From positions 124,001 to 188,000 of the forward strand of contig CALIMJ010000008.1 in assembly GCA_938028835.1 (NCBI GenBank): a stretch of DNA of 64,000 nt. Direction: 5' to 3'. A program made the position numbers and the translations under genes. Under the pieces are notes generated by a model that did not search any database, was not told where the DNA came from, and saw only the letters and a program-made list of their open reading frames with translations. The stretch is from an uncultured bacterium. Its GTDB lineage: Bacteria; Sysuimicrobiota; Sysuimicrobiia; Sysuimicrobiales; Sysuimicrobiaceae. Positions 46,122-54,973 of this stretch are shown piece by piece; position 1 is the first letter of the stretch; each line of letters begins with the position of its first letter.

Positions 46122-47003
46122 CTATCCTCCGCCTCCGACCGTCAGCCGGGTTTCGTAGCCGAGGGATCGGGCTGAGGGGGCCGGCTCTGGGGGCCGGAGG
46201 GGACGCCCTACCCACACCGCGGACAGCGCCGCCCCCCCCAGGACCGGCAGAGGGATCAGCCACATCACGAGCCCCGCCAGCCGCTGGTCCTCCAGGGCGC
46301 GAGGACCCAGCACGCCCGCGTAGTACGCGTAAACGGGCTGGTCTGTGAGAGTGAAGTACGCCCCGAGGAGGGAACGCAGGGTGAGCGCGACGAGGACGTA
46401 GGCCACGAGCCCGTATAGGATTTCCTCCTCGCGGGACCAGCGGTAGCGGTAGGGGGCCGCTCGGATGATGGGCCACCACAACAGCAGCCCCGACGCGAAG
46501 AAGCTGACGTGCTGGACGTCATGGAGCAGGCGGCTTGTTTGGACGCCGTTGTAGAGGGCAGGAAGGTGCCAGGTCCACAGGATCATCAGGGAGGTCGCAA
46601 GCGCCATCCACGGACGGAGCAGGGAGTCCACGAGCACGCGCACCGGGCGACCCGGCGCCAGCGCGCCCCCAAGCCGTTTTCTCCATGGGTCCGGTAAGCC
46701 CCACAGGCTGATGGGCATGGGGCGGGCACTGAGGAGGAGCGGGGCGGCCAGCATCAGCAGCTCGTGCTGCAGCATGTGGGCGGCGAAAGAGGATCGCTGC
46801 CAGGCGTCCAAGGGTGAGCAGAGGGCCACCACGAGGAAGGTGAAACCGAGCACGGAGCGCCCGAGCGGACCCCGCCCCGCGACCCGGCTGTGCCCCCGCG
46901 TGCGGAGGATCCACCACCCGGTCACGTACACGGCCTCCAGGAGGACCAGCACCGGCAGGAGCTCGGACCTCCAGGCCCACTGGCCGAAGGGAACGTCGCG
47001 CAT
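46122..47003 (-). CDS. ctaG: CtaG-type cytochrome c oxidase assembly protein
   Basis: multi-TM; SFAAHMLQHELLMLAAPLLLSARP; VQHVSFFASGLLLWWPII. Confidence 0.9.
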   Translation of the reverse strand: MRDVPFGQWAWRSELLPVLVLLEAVYVTGWWILRTRGHSRVAGRGPLGRSVLGFTFLVVALCSPLDAWQRSSFAAHMLQHELLMLAAPLLLSARPMPISLWGLPDPWRKRLGGALAPGRPVRVLVDSLLRPWMALATSLMILWTWHLPALYNGVQTSRLLHDVQHVSFFASGLLLWWPIIRAAPYRYRWSREEEILYGLVAYVLVALTLRSLLGAYFTLTDQPVYAYYAGVLGPRALEDQRLAGLVMWLIPLPVLGGAALSAVWVGRPLRPPEPAPSARSLGYETRLTVGGGG

Positions 47004-47006
47004 CCG

Positions 47007-48626
47007 CTAGAGGGCTCCTTTCAGGGTGAGGCGGTCCAGCACCATCCCTGCGAACAGCAGCGCGAGGTAGACGTTGCTGAGCTTAAAAAGCGACCAGGCT
47101 GCCCGCACGGTACCGTCCCGCCACAACCGCCAGGCTGCGGCGAGCAACCCTCCGCCCAGCAGCAGCGCACTCAGCCAATAGACCGGGCCCATGGCCACAG
47201 CCGCGCCGAGCCCGAGCGTGCACGCGACCAGGGCCACGGCGTACCTGAGGATCTCCCTGCGGGTCCGCTCTTCCCCTCGCACCACGGGCAGCATGGGGAT
47301 GCCAGCCCTTGCGTAGTCCTCCCGCCGCGCGAGGGCGAGGGCCCAGAAGTGCGGGGGGGTCCACAGGAAGATGACCAGGAACATTCCCAGGGCCAGGACG
47401 TCCACCCGCCCCGAGGCCGCCGCCCACCCGACGAGCGGTGGGATGGCGCCCGCAGCGCCGCCGATGACGATGTTCTGGTCGGTGGTCCGCTTGAGCCAGA
47501 TGGAGTACCCCACCACGTAGGACAGGTAGCCGATCGCTGACAGGGTAGCCGCCAGGAGGTTCGCCCCGGTGGTCAGCACCGCGAAGGAGGCGAGGCCGAG
47601 GAGGATGCCTACGAGGAGTGCATCGGGGGTCCCCACACGGCCCGTGACGAGGGGGCGCGTCCGGGTTCGGCTCATGACGGCGTCCACGTCCCGGTCGATC
47701 ACGCAGTTGAGGGCATTCGCGCCGCCCGCCGCGCAAGCGCCCCCCAGGACGGTGACGAGGAGGAGCCCGAGGGAGACCTTTAGACCCTTTGCCGCCAACA
47801 TGGCGCACGCGGTTGTCACGAGGAGCAGCAGGACCACCCGGGGCTTGGTCAGCTGCCAGTAGGCCCCGGCCCGCGCACAGAGAGGGATCGCGCTGGGCCG
47901 TTCGGGGAGGGAGGGGCGGAACCACAGCAGCGCGGTGAGAACCCCGAACCCACCCGCCAGGCCGACCGCGGCCACCGCCACGAGGGGATCCGCGACCGGG
48001 CCGAAGAGACGACTTGCCAGGAGGTGGCCCGACGCGAGCCCGGTGATGGCCCCCGCAGTGAGGGCAGAGTGCGGCTCCTTGTGGCGCCGACTTCGAATCG
48101 CGAGCGCGAGGCCACAGGTGAGGGGGACCGCCGGAGCGAGCCTGGCATCGATCCCCAGCAGAAGGAGATATAAGGCGCCCGCGACACCCACGGGGAGCAC
48201 GGCGGAGTCAGGGATGGCGGGCCGTGGGACCCAGGCGGCCACCGCGGCCGCCGCGAAGAGCCCTACCGCGGCCGCTCCGAGGGCGAGGTGCAGACCCGTC
48301 CACGCCCGCTCAGGGCCGTGCAGGGCGATGCGGGCGCCCACCGCGTCCTGCACCAGCACGATCGCGAAGGCGGCTACCGAAAGTGGGAAGGTCGGCCGGT
48401 GTTCCACGAGGCTGCGGTAGCACAGCAGTCCCGAGAGCGCGGTCAGGAGACCCGCCAGGAGGCGATGAATCCAGGCCAGCAGGGCGGCGCTCTCCGCAGG
48501 AGGCCACTGCCCGCAGCGGGGCCAGCCTCTGCACGGATCGTCGCCGGTGGAGAGGAGCGTCCCCACAAGCCCCACCAGGGCCGCCAGGCCCAGGGCGCTT
48601 ATGACCAACCGCTGGTGCTGCGTCAC
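47007..48626 (-). CDS. CtaA-like/CtaB fusion: heme A synthase-like N-terminus + protoheme IX farnesyltransferase
   Basis: N-term: DDPCRGWPRCGQWPPAESAALLAWIHRLLAGLL...GLHLALG; C-term: LTKPRVVLLLLVTTACAM...NCVIDRDVDAVMSRTRTRPLVTG...YSIWLKRTTDQNIVIGGAAGAIPPLVGW. Confidence 0.9.
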   Translation of the reverse strand: MTQHQRLVISALGLAALVGLVGTLLSTGDDPCRGWPRCGQWPPAESAALLAWIHRLLAGLLTALSGLLCYRSLVEHRPTFPLSVAAFAIVLVQDAVGARIALHGPERAWTGLHLALGAAAVGLFAAAAVAAWVPRPAIPDSAVLPVGVAGALYLLLLGIDARLAPAVPLTCGLALAIRSRRHKEPHSALTAGAITGLASGHLLASRLFGPVADPLVAVAAVGLAGGFGVLTALLWFRPSLPERPSAIPLCARAGAYWQLTKPRVVLLLLVTTACAMLAAKGLKVSLGLLLVTVLGGACAAGGANALNCVIDRDVDAVMSRTRTRPLVTGRVGTPDALLVGILLGLASFAVLTTGANLLAATLSAIGYLSYVVGYSIWLKRTTDQNIVIGGAAGAIPPLVGWAAASGRVDVLALGMFLVIFLWTPPHFWALALARREDYARAGIPMLPVVRGEERTRREILRYAVALVACTLGLGAAVAMGPVYWLSALLLGGGLLAAAWRLWRDGTVRAAWSLFKLSNVYLALLFAGMVLDRLTLKGAL

Positions 48627-50104
48627 GCGCGCCCCCGTGCTCGGGCCCACGCCGGTCCCAGCCGGGTGACCAGGTCGTAGGTCAGCCAGAGAAGCCCCAG
48701 GGCCAGCACGAGGACGAACAGGGTGGCGAGGAAGGCCCACGTCTGCTCCCCGGTGCTGGGGATGGACACCGCGAACCGCCGAGGCTGTCCTGCAGCACCT
48801 GCGGTGAAGAACATCATGACGAATCCGGCGCCCCCGATCCCGTACAGCCACGCTGCGAGCCGGCTGGTCCGGCTCTCGTGCCTCCCGCTCAGCTCCGTGG
48901 CGAGGTGGTAGAGGTAGGCCCACGTGAGGGCGACCGCGCCCAAGAGGTAGTACGTGTGGAAGTGGGCGGGGACCCACAGGGTGTTGTGGAAGACCTGGTT
49001 CACCGCGATGGTGGAGTCCACCACCGCACCGATCCCCCCGAACACCCAGCCCCAGAAGCCCACGAACGTGAGGATGGTCGGCACGGCCCAGCGCATGCCG
49101 GAGCGGTACGCCAGCGTGAGTCCGCCGAAGACGGTGATCAGCAGGGCCGGAACGCCCACCCCGTAGCTTCCGAACTGGCCGATGGCTGAGAGGAAGACGG
49201 GCTGCGCGAAGTCCTGGTAGAGGTGGTGGAAGTAGGGCAGGAACACGAAGATCATGACGAGGTTCACGCCCAGGGCGCTGAGCGGCGTCGTCTTCCACGG
49301 CCGGCCGGTGTACGCGGGCAGGCTGGCGTAGGCCAGGCCCGCCGCCAGGTAGATGTTCAGGTTGACCGCGGTGTGGCCGAACAGGAAGATCATCTCCTTG
49401 ACGAACAGCGGGTCCACGAGCCCTGTGAGGTTGAGGTTGTGGGCGAAGTAGGGAACCAGGGCGGCGGCACCGGCCAGCACGGCGATGAGCCCGCAGATCC
49501 CGACCACCGTGGCCACGACCTCCTGGAGGTAGGGCACGTCCTCCCCTGGCTGGGCACGGCCGGAGATCACGGGCCAGCCAAGGGCCCGAGAGAGGCTACC
49601 GTAGCGCCGGAGCACGGCCTGGAGCATGGCGATGCAGTAGGCGGCAAATCCCAGGGCCACCAGGAGGTACCCGAGGAGGAAGGCGAAGGTGGACCAGGCC
49701 GTCCACCCGGATGCGTACGCCACCCCCAACGGGTAGATGATGGTCCAGCCCGCCGCGAACCCCCCGAAGAGCACCGCGAGGGGCACTAGACCCACGCCCA
49801 CGAAGTACAGGATGTAGGCAGTCCACAACCAGCGCAGGTCGTGGGTCAGGCGGTTGCTGGTGGCTGCGATCCCCCCGCCCATGGCCGCCAGCAACGCCGC
49901 CGCCACCATCCCGGCGCCGTGCAGGGTCATGAGCCGGTAGTACCACTGAGGGGGCAAGCGGAGCAGTTCGGCGTGCAGCATCCGCATGAGGAGGCCGAGG
50001 AGGCCCATGAGCAGGAACAGGATGAAGCCTGTGTACATGTAGACCAGCGCCACCCGGAGCGCCGGTCCGTTTCGGCCGTTCTGGATGGACTCGTATGCCC
50101 CCAT
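48623..50104 (-). CDS. heme-copper oxidase superfamily subunit I lacking helix VI Tyr; candidate NO reductase (sNOR/NorY-like)
   Basis: MTLHGAGM; FGHTAVNLNIYLAAGLAYASLPAYTGRPW; FLPYFHHLYQDFAQ; VPAHFHTYYLLGAVAL: all metal His present but GHPxVY is GHTAVN. Confidence 0.85.
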   Translation of the reverse strand: MGAYESIQNGRNGPALRVALVYMYTGFILFLLMGLLGLLMRMLHAELLRLPPQWYYRLMTLHGAGMVAAALLAAMGGGIAATSNRLTHDLRWLWTAYILYFVGVGLVPLAVLFGGFAAGWTIIYPLGVAYASGWTAWSTFAFLLGYLLVALGFAAYCIAMLQAVLRRYGSLSRALGWPVISGRAQPGEDVPYLQEVVATVVGICGLIAVLAGAAALVPYFAHNLNLTGLVDPLFVKEMIFLFGHTAVNLNIYLAAGLAYASLPAYTGRPWKTTPLSALGVNLVMIFVFLPYFHHLYQDFAQPVFLSAIGQFGSYGVGVPALLITVFGGLTLAYRSGMRWAVPTILTFVGFWGWVFGGIGAVVDSTIAVNQVFHNTLWVPAHFHTYYLLGAVALTWAYLYHLATELSGRHESRTSRLAAWLYGIGGAGFVMMFFTAGAAGQPRRFAVSIPSTGEQTWAFLATLFVLVLALGLLWLTYDLVTRLGPAWARARGRA

Positions 50105-50116
50105 GGCCGCACCCCC

Positions 50117-50644
50117 CTACTTGACCTCGAGGGTGGCGGCCATCCCGTGGTGCGGGATCCCACAGTACTCCAGGCACCGGATGGTGTAGGTACCGGGCCC
50201 CGGGAGGGAGACGACGAGCCGGTTGACGTAGGCGGGCATGGCCTGCACCTGCGCCACCAGTCTCCCGGACGGGCTGTAGATCCCGAACCCGTGATTCACG
50301 TCCACGGCGGTGGCCGCGAACTCCACGGGCTGGTTCGCGGGGACCTCCGTGCGGCTCAGCTCCCACGCCCACTGGCGCGCCCGGACCTCGACCCTCACGG
50401 AGGGCGGGCCTAGGCGTTGGGTGGCGAAGCTCGGGTACGGGAACCACCGGAGGGAGACCAGGTAGACGACCGCGAGCACGAGGAGGATCGGCGTCGCTAG
50501 CAGACGGCGGACCCGGGCGGCCCCGCGGCTCACGTCCTCGTAACCCAGCGGTGACCCGCCCGACCGGGCTGCCACGAACGCCCAGGCGGCGGTCCACGCC
50601 GCACCCAGGAGGAGGAATACCCCGAACGCTGCCCACCCACTCAT
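50117..50644 (-). CDS. subunit II-like protein with CuA site
   Basis: VEVRARQWAWELSR; VNHGFGIYSPSG; CLEYCGIPHHGMAATLEVK. Confidence 0.92.
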   Translation of the reverse strand: MSGWAAFGVFLLLGAAWTAAWAFVAARSGGSPLGYEDVSRGAARVRRLLATPILLVLAVVYLVSLRWFPYPSFATQRLGPPSVRVEVRARQWAWELSRTEVPANQPVEFAATAVDVNHGFGIYSPSGRLVAQVQAMPAYVNRLVVSLPGPGTYTIRCLEYCGIPHHGMAATLEVK

Positions 50645-50663
50645 GCCGCACCCCCTGTCGATT

Positions 50664-51041
50664 TCACTGGACGCGGAGCGTCGTGTGCATCCCTGCTTCC
50701 TCGTGACCGGGCACCGTACAGACCAGCCGGTACTCGCCCGGCTGCAGCTGAACCACCAGCTCCTGGCTCTGCCCGGGCTTGATGGCATCCAGCTCCGCAA
50801 GCTTCTTGCTTTTATCCGGGCTGAAGACGACGAAGTTGTGCTCGATGCTCCCTTCGTTCTTGACCCGGAAGGTGACCCGGCCGGCGGCCACGGCCTTGGA
50901 CGAGGGGTCGATGGAGAACTCCTTCTCGGATACCTGGACCACGCCCGGGGCCACTTGTTCCGCTTTCTTCCCCCCTCCCGCGCAGCCCGTGACCAGGAGG
51001 ACAAGCACGGTGCAGAGGGCCAGACGATGTGCCTTAGGCAT
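50664..51041 (-). CDS. cupredoxin (plastocyanin-like) lipoprotein
   Basis: lipobox LVTGC; GSIEHNFVVF...YRLVCTVPGHEEAGMHTTLRV. Confidence 0.88.
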   Translation of the reverse strand: MPKAHRLALCTVLVLLVTGCAGGGKKAEQVAPGVVQVSEKEFSIDPSSKAVAAGRVTFRVKNEGSIEHNFVVFSPDKSKKLAELDAIKPGQSQELVVQLQPGEYRLVCTVPGHEEAGMHTTLRVQ

Positions 51042-51060
51042 CCTTCCCCACTCCTTTCCG

Positions 51061-51666
51061 CTAGGCCCGCGGGCGGCCGCCCGCGGGAACGTGGTCAGGA
51101 CACTCCCTGTACGTGATCGGGTCGGGCAGGGGCACGTCCGCAAACGCACAGTGGTGGGGCCCGCGAGGGTCCTCCGGGTGGGCGTCGGGCCGGAAGAAGC
51201 CGCAGCTCCAGCACATCTCGTACACGCGCACGTACCCCGCTTGGACGAACCGCCGGACGATGGCTTCCGTGGCATGGAGCAGCGCCCGCTGGTCTTCCTC
51301 CGGCAGCTCGCGGATCCACCGCTCGAGGTCGGTCAGGGCCGAGTCCAGGGAGTCTGCGGCCACCTCCCCCTTTCGGGTGAGACGGAGCCGCTTCCGCCCG
51401 CGCACGCCCCTAGCCGGCTCGCGGCGCAGCAGACCCTTGCGCTCCAGGGCGTCCACGACGCCGTTGGCGTTGGCGGGTGTGCACAGGAGTCGCTCCGCTA
51501 GGCCCGTGAGCGTGTGGAGATCCGGGCGGCTGTACCGGAGGAACAGCAGGGCCTGGGCCTGGGGGGACGTGAGGCCCAGCGCCTCGCTCCGCTCCCGGAA
51601 CAGGATGTTGAGTGCTTGACCGATGCGGTGGAGAGCCACTGCGATGTGCCCGGCCACGTTCGCCAT
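51061..51666 (-). CDS. MarR-family regulator with C-terminal Cys/His-rich tail
   Basis: LTSPQAQALLFLRYSRPDLHTLTGLAERLLCTPANANGVVDALERKGLL; tail MCWSCGFFRPDAHPEDPRGPHHCAFADVPLPDPITYRECPDH; ORF extends to 51792 but the promoter suggests a downstream start. Confidence 0.85.
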   Translation of the reverse strand: MANVAGHIAVALHRIGQALNILFRERSEALGLTSPQAQALLFLRYSRPDLHTLTGLAERLLCTPANANGVVDALERKGLLRREPARGVRGRKRLRLTRKGEVAADSLDSALTDLERWIRELPEEDQRALLHATEAIVRRFVQAGYVRVYEMCWSCGFFRPDAHPEDPRGPHHCAFADVPLPDPITYRECPDHVPAGGRPRA

Positions 51667-51769
51667 CCGGTGGGCAGGGGCGAAACTGAACGGGCGCTCG
51701 GGCGGGTTCCCGTCTGGCACCGCCTTCCCCCAAGGCAGCTTTTTTAAGAGCCCTAAATTGCCCCGACCG

Positions 51770-51799
51770 ATGATAGACGCGGTGTAGGACAAATGTCAA
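51770..51799 (-). promoter_or_regulatory. sigma-70-like promoter for the MarR/oxidase operon
   Basis: minus strand TTGACA - 18 bp - TATCAT; GACAAATGTC inverted repeat overlaps the -35. Confidence 0.6.
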
Positions 51800-51893
51800 C
51801 AGCGCTGCCGTCGCGGCAGGCCGCGGGGTTCGGGCGCACCCGCGGGAAAGGGTGCCGGGGTTGGGGCCGGAAGCTCGTGGGGCGGGCTACCGC

Positions 51894-52445
51894 CTAGCGA
51901 GCCGCCCGGGAGGGACGCCACTTGATGGTGCAGCCTACGGGCGGGGTCTCCGCGACTTCCGGCTGCCGGCCCTCCAGGACCGCGTCCAGCGCCTCCCGCA
52001 GGTAGTGCCGCCGGACCTTCCGCGGGTCGTCGTAGTGGTCGTCGATGGCCCCGTGGTAGCGCAGGCGGCGGTCCCGGTCGAACACGAACACCTCCGGGGT
52101 GCGCTCCGCGCCGTAGGCCCGCGCCACCTCCTGGGTCTCGTCGTACAGGTACGGGAAGTTGTAGCCCTTCTCCTGTGCCCGCTCCCGCATCCGGTCGAAG
52201 CTGTCCTCGGGGTACTGCTCCGGGTCGTTGCTGCTGATCACGAGGAACTGCACCCCGCGCGGGGCGTAGTCCCGCTGGATGGCCACCATCCGGTCCTCCC
52301 AGGCCCGCACGTAGGGGCAGTGGTTGCAGCTGAAGATCACCACCACCGCCTGTCGGTCCGCGTAGTCGTCCAGGGCGTGCTCCCGGCCGTCCACGCCGGG
52401 CAGGCGGAAGGGGATGGCGGGGTCACCGGTCCTCAGGTTGGCCAC
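51894..52445 (-). CDS. thioredoxin-fold peroxiredoxin/AhpC-like protein
   Basis: VVVIFSCNHCPYVRAWEDRMVAIQRDYAPRGVQFLVISSNDPEQYPEDSFDRM. Confidence 0.92.
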   Translation of the reverse strand: MANLRTGDPAIPFRLPGVDGREHALDDYADRQAVVVIFSCNHCPYVRAWEDRMVAIQRDYAPRGVQFLVISSNDPEQYPEDSFDRMRERAQEKGYNFPYLYDETQEVARAYGAERTPEVFVFDRDRRLRYHGAIDDHYDDPRKVRRHYLREALDAVLEGRQPEVAETPPVGCTIKWRPSRAAR

Positions 52446-52466
52446 GGCTGTACCTCCTCACTCGAG

Positions 52467-52805
52467 TCATGGAGTTGTCGGGCCCGAGGCTTCCCGGGCC
52501 CGCCGCAGGGCCGCTCGGATCTGCCCGGTACTCGGCAGCGGCGAGATGCGGCCGTCCTCGTGCACGTAGGCTCGGCACGTGAGCCGGTAGGGGAGGTTTT
52601 CCGCAGGTGCCACGTCTTCCCCGTCCACCAGGATGGTGGGGGATCCCACGAACCTCCACCGGCGCGCGTCCTCCTCCGTGTCCACCCGGACCACCTCCAC
52701 GGAAGCCTCCACCCCTTCCTGGCGGATCGCCTCGTGGAGGCGGGCCAGGGCTTCCCCGTGAGAAGGGCAGCCTTCCCAGTACAGGAACGTCACCCGCACC
52801 GCCAC
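52467..52805 (-). CDS. thioredoxin-like small protein (CPSH motif)
   Basis: VTFLYWEGCPSHGEALARLHEAI...FVGSPTILVDGEDV. Confidence 0.82.
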   Translation of the reverse strand: MAVRVTFLYWEGCPSHGEALARLHEAIRQEGVEASVEVVRVDTEEDARRWRFVGSPTILVDGEDVAPAENLPYRLTCRAYVHEDGRISPLPSTGQIRAALRRAREASGPTTP

Positions 52806-52870
52806 GGCGTTTACACAGGCGCGCCCGAGGAGACCCCGGGCCGGGCACCTGCGCCCAGTATACTGGCGCC

Positions 52871-53362
52871 GTGGAGCGGCGGATCAAGCGGTCGGTGGCC
52901 CTGGTGGCCTACCCTCCCGGAGATCGCGGGCGCTTCGTGGTCGTGCGTCGGCCGGAGGGGCCGGGTGAGGAGCTGCCGGGGATGTGGGGACTGCCCGCGG
53001 TTTCCTTGGCGCCCGGGGAGACGGAGGAAGCGGCAGCGCTACGGGTGGGACGGCAGAAACTGGGCTGCGGGGTGCGCCTGCTGCGGGTGCTGGGCCGGGG
53101 CTCGCAGCGAAGGCCGGGATACCGGCTGGAGATGGCCGTATACGAGGCAGAGCTGGCCCGCGCCGCTCCGCAGCTGCCGCCGCCGCGCCAGGACGCGGAC
53201 GTCACCTACTACGTGGCTTGGCGGTTCGGAGGCGCGGAGGACCTGGGTGAGGCCGCGGAACGGGGATCCCTGTGCGCCCGGGTGGCCCTGCAGGCCCTCC
53301 GGGCGCGATCCCGGCGGGCCTACGGCTCCAGGTCTTCCACCCGAAAGGCGAGGACGAAGTAG
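52871..53362 (+). CDS. NUDIX-fold protein with degenerate NUDIX box
   Basis: GMWGLPAVSLAPGETEEAAALRVGRQKLGCGV aligns with GGxxExGE..REUxEExG but catalytic Glu are replaced. Confidence 0.72.
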   Translation: MERRIKRSVALVAYPPGDRGRFVVVRRPEGPGEELPGMWGLPAVSLAPGETEEAAALRVGRQKLGCGVRLLRVLGRGSQRRPGYRLEMAVYEAELARAAPQLPPPRQDADVTYYVAWRFGGAEDLGEAAERGSLCARVALQALRARSRRAYGSRSSTRKARTK

Positions 53363-53419
53363 TCCAGGTTCTCCGCGTTGAACCCCAGCTGCCGCAGCAT
53401 GAACATCCCCTGCGCCCGG
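53324..53419 (-). pseudogene. C-terminal remnant of unknown protein
   Basis: minus-strand VHHRAQGMFMLRQLGFNAENLDYFVLAFRVEDLEP directly after an in-frame stop; looks like a conserved C-terminus. Confidence 0.35.
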
Positions 53420-53456
53420 TGGTGCACCGGTCAGAATTCACCACGCACTGGGCCCA

Positions 53457-54032
53457 TCACGGGGATCGGGGCAGCAGTTCCACCCGGGGCTCCGGAGCCT
53501 GCCACGTGATCAGCGCTCCGAAGTACCGATCGTTGCCCATGGTGCAGTTCACCACCAGGGTATCCCCCAGGCGCTCCACGCCCGGGGACTCGTGCACGTG
53601 CCCGCATACCACCAGCCGAGGCCGGTGGCGCTCCACGTAGTCCCGCACCGCCACCGAGCCGATGTGCGCGCCGTTCCACGCGCGGTCCAGCACCCCGCGG
53701 GGCGGCTCGTGCACGACCAGGACGTCGCACGGCTCGTCCCCGAGACCGCCGAACCGGACCCCCTCGTGTTGCACACAAGCCCGCTGCGGGCTGCGGGCGG
53801 GGCTGCGGACGATGGCCTCATCCACGTCGAAGGGATCCATGTTGCCGGGGATGGCCAGCACCAGCACGTCGGGGAGCTCCAGCAACTCCAACGCCTCCCG
53901 GCCCCGGCCGGAGTGGGTAAGGTCTCCGGCCAGAATGAGGACGTCCGGCCGCAGACGGCCCACGGCCTCCCGCACCGCCTGGATCCGGTCTGGTCGTCCG
54001 TGCAGGTCCGCGGTGGCGTAGATCCGCATCAC
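53457..54032 (-). CDS. calcineurin-like metallophosphoesterase
   Basis: MRIYATADLHGRPDRI...LILAGDLTHSG...IPGNMDP...VVCGHVHE. Confidence 0.9.
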   Translation of the reverse strand: MMRIYATADLHGRPDRIQAVREAVGRLRPDVLILAGDLTHSGRGREALELLELPDVLVLAIPGNMDPFDVDEAIVRSPARSPQRACVQHEGVRFGGLGDEPCDVLVVHEPPRGVLDRAWNGAHIGSVAVRDYVERHRPRLVVCGHVHESPGVERLGDTLVVNCTMGNDRYFGALITWQAPEPRVELLPRSP

Positions 54033-54035
54033 GCC

Positions 54036-54848
54036 CTACTGCAGGTGCCAGAACAGGCGCAGGTGCTGCCAGCGCAGGTACCGGTCCGCCAGCAGGGACA
54101 GGGGCTTGCGCGCGGCGGGGAAGTCCTCCGACAGCCGCTCCAGCACCCTCCGCAGTCCGGACTCCGCGGCGTCCCGGTGCTCCGCCGCCAGCCGGTAGAA
54201 GGTAGCCCCCTGCTGCTCGTACTCCTCCAGGCTGCGCCACTCACCTCCCAGAGCCCGCCCCGGCCGCACCGTGCGCGCGTAACCCCCGTGGGACAGGACG
54301 TAGCCGGGGAACACCCCTGTGAGGAACAGGGCGATGTCCGCAATCCGCCGCAGCAACGGGAAGCGGTACGGCTCCTCCACCAGCTGCGCCAGCCGCACCA
54401 TGTCGTCCATGTTCAGGTCGGAAAAGCGCAGCCGCTGCAGCCTCCCGCGGTGCCACACGTGCACCACGTAGGTCTCCGTCCGGACGAAGGAGGCCAGCAT
54501 GGCGGCCAGGTAATCCAGGACCTCCTCGTCGTCCAGGAGCTGGTTCACCCGGGGGGTGTCGAAGATGGGCACGGACTCCCGCAGGCCCACCCACTCCAGG
54601 GTATAGCGGGCGTGCCGGACGTCCCGCGCCACCTGCCGGAGGAGGATGGCGAACAGCAGGCGGGGGGAGATCTTGAGGGTGATGTCCGGGTCGGTCCGGA
54701 TCCGCTCCACCAGCCGGGCGTCCTCCAGGGCCACCTCCAGGAATTCCGGCCGGCGTAGCTGCGACAGGAGGACCGGGACTTGGTCGGGCCGCTCCGCCAG
54801 CGTGCTCGCGATGAAGCGCAGGTCGTGTTCCCCGTAGGTCTGGGTCAT
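54036..54848 (-). CDS. conserved hypothetical protein
   Basis: MTQTYGEHDLRFIASTLAERPDQVPVLLSQLRRPEFLEVALEDARLVERIRTDPDITLKISPRLLFAILLRQ...; coding bias and compact spacing. Confidence 0.75.
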   Translation of the reverse strand: MTQTYGEHDLRFIASTLAERPDQVPVLLSQLRRPEFLEVALEDARLVERIRTDPDITLKISPRLLFAILLRQVARDVRHARYTLEWVGLRESVPIFDTPRVNQLLDDEEVLDYLAAMLASFVRTETYVVHVWHRGRLQRLRFSDLNMDDMVRLAQLVEEPYRFPLLRRIADIALFLTGVFPGYVLSHGGYARTVRPGRALGGEWRSLEEYEQQGATFYRLAAEHRDAAESGLRRVLERLSEDFPAARKPLSLLADRYLRWQHLRLFWHLQ

Positions 54849-54973
54849 GTCACGCTCCCCCTCGACCGCCTCCACCTCCAATATACGTATCGGGCGCGCC
54901 GGGGGCCTCCTTCACCCCGGGCGGAGGATCTCCAGGGGACGCCACGAAAACCCTGGCGGACGGGGGCGCGGCA

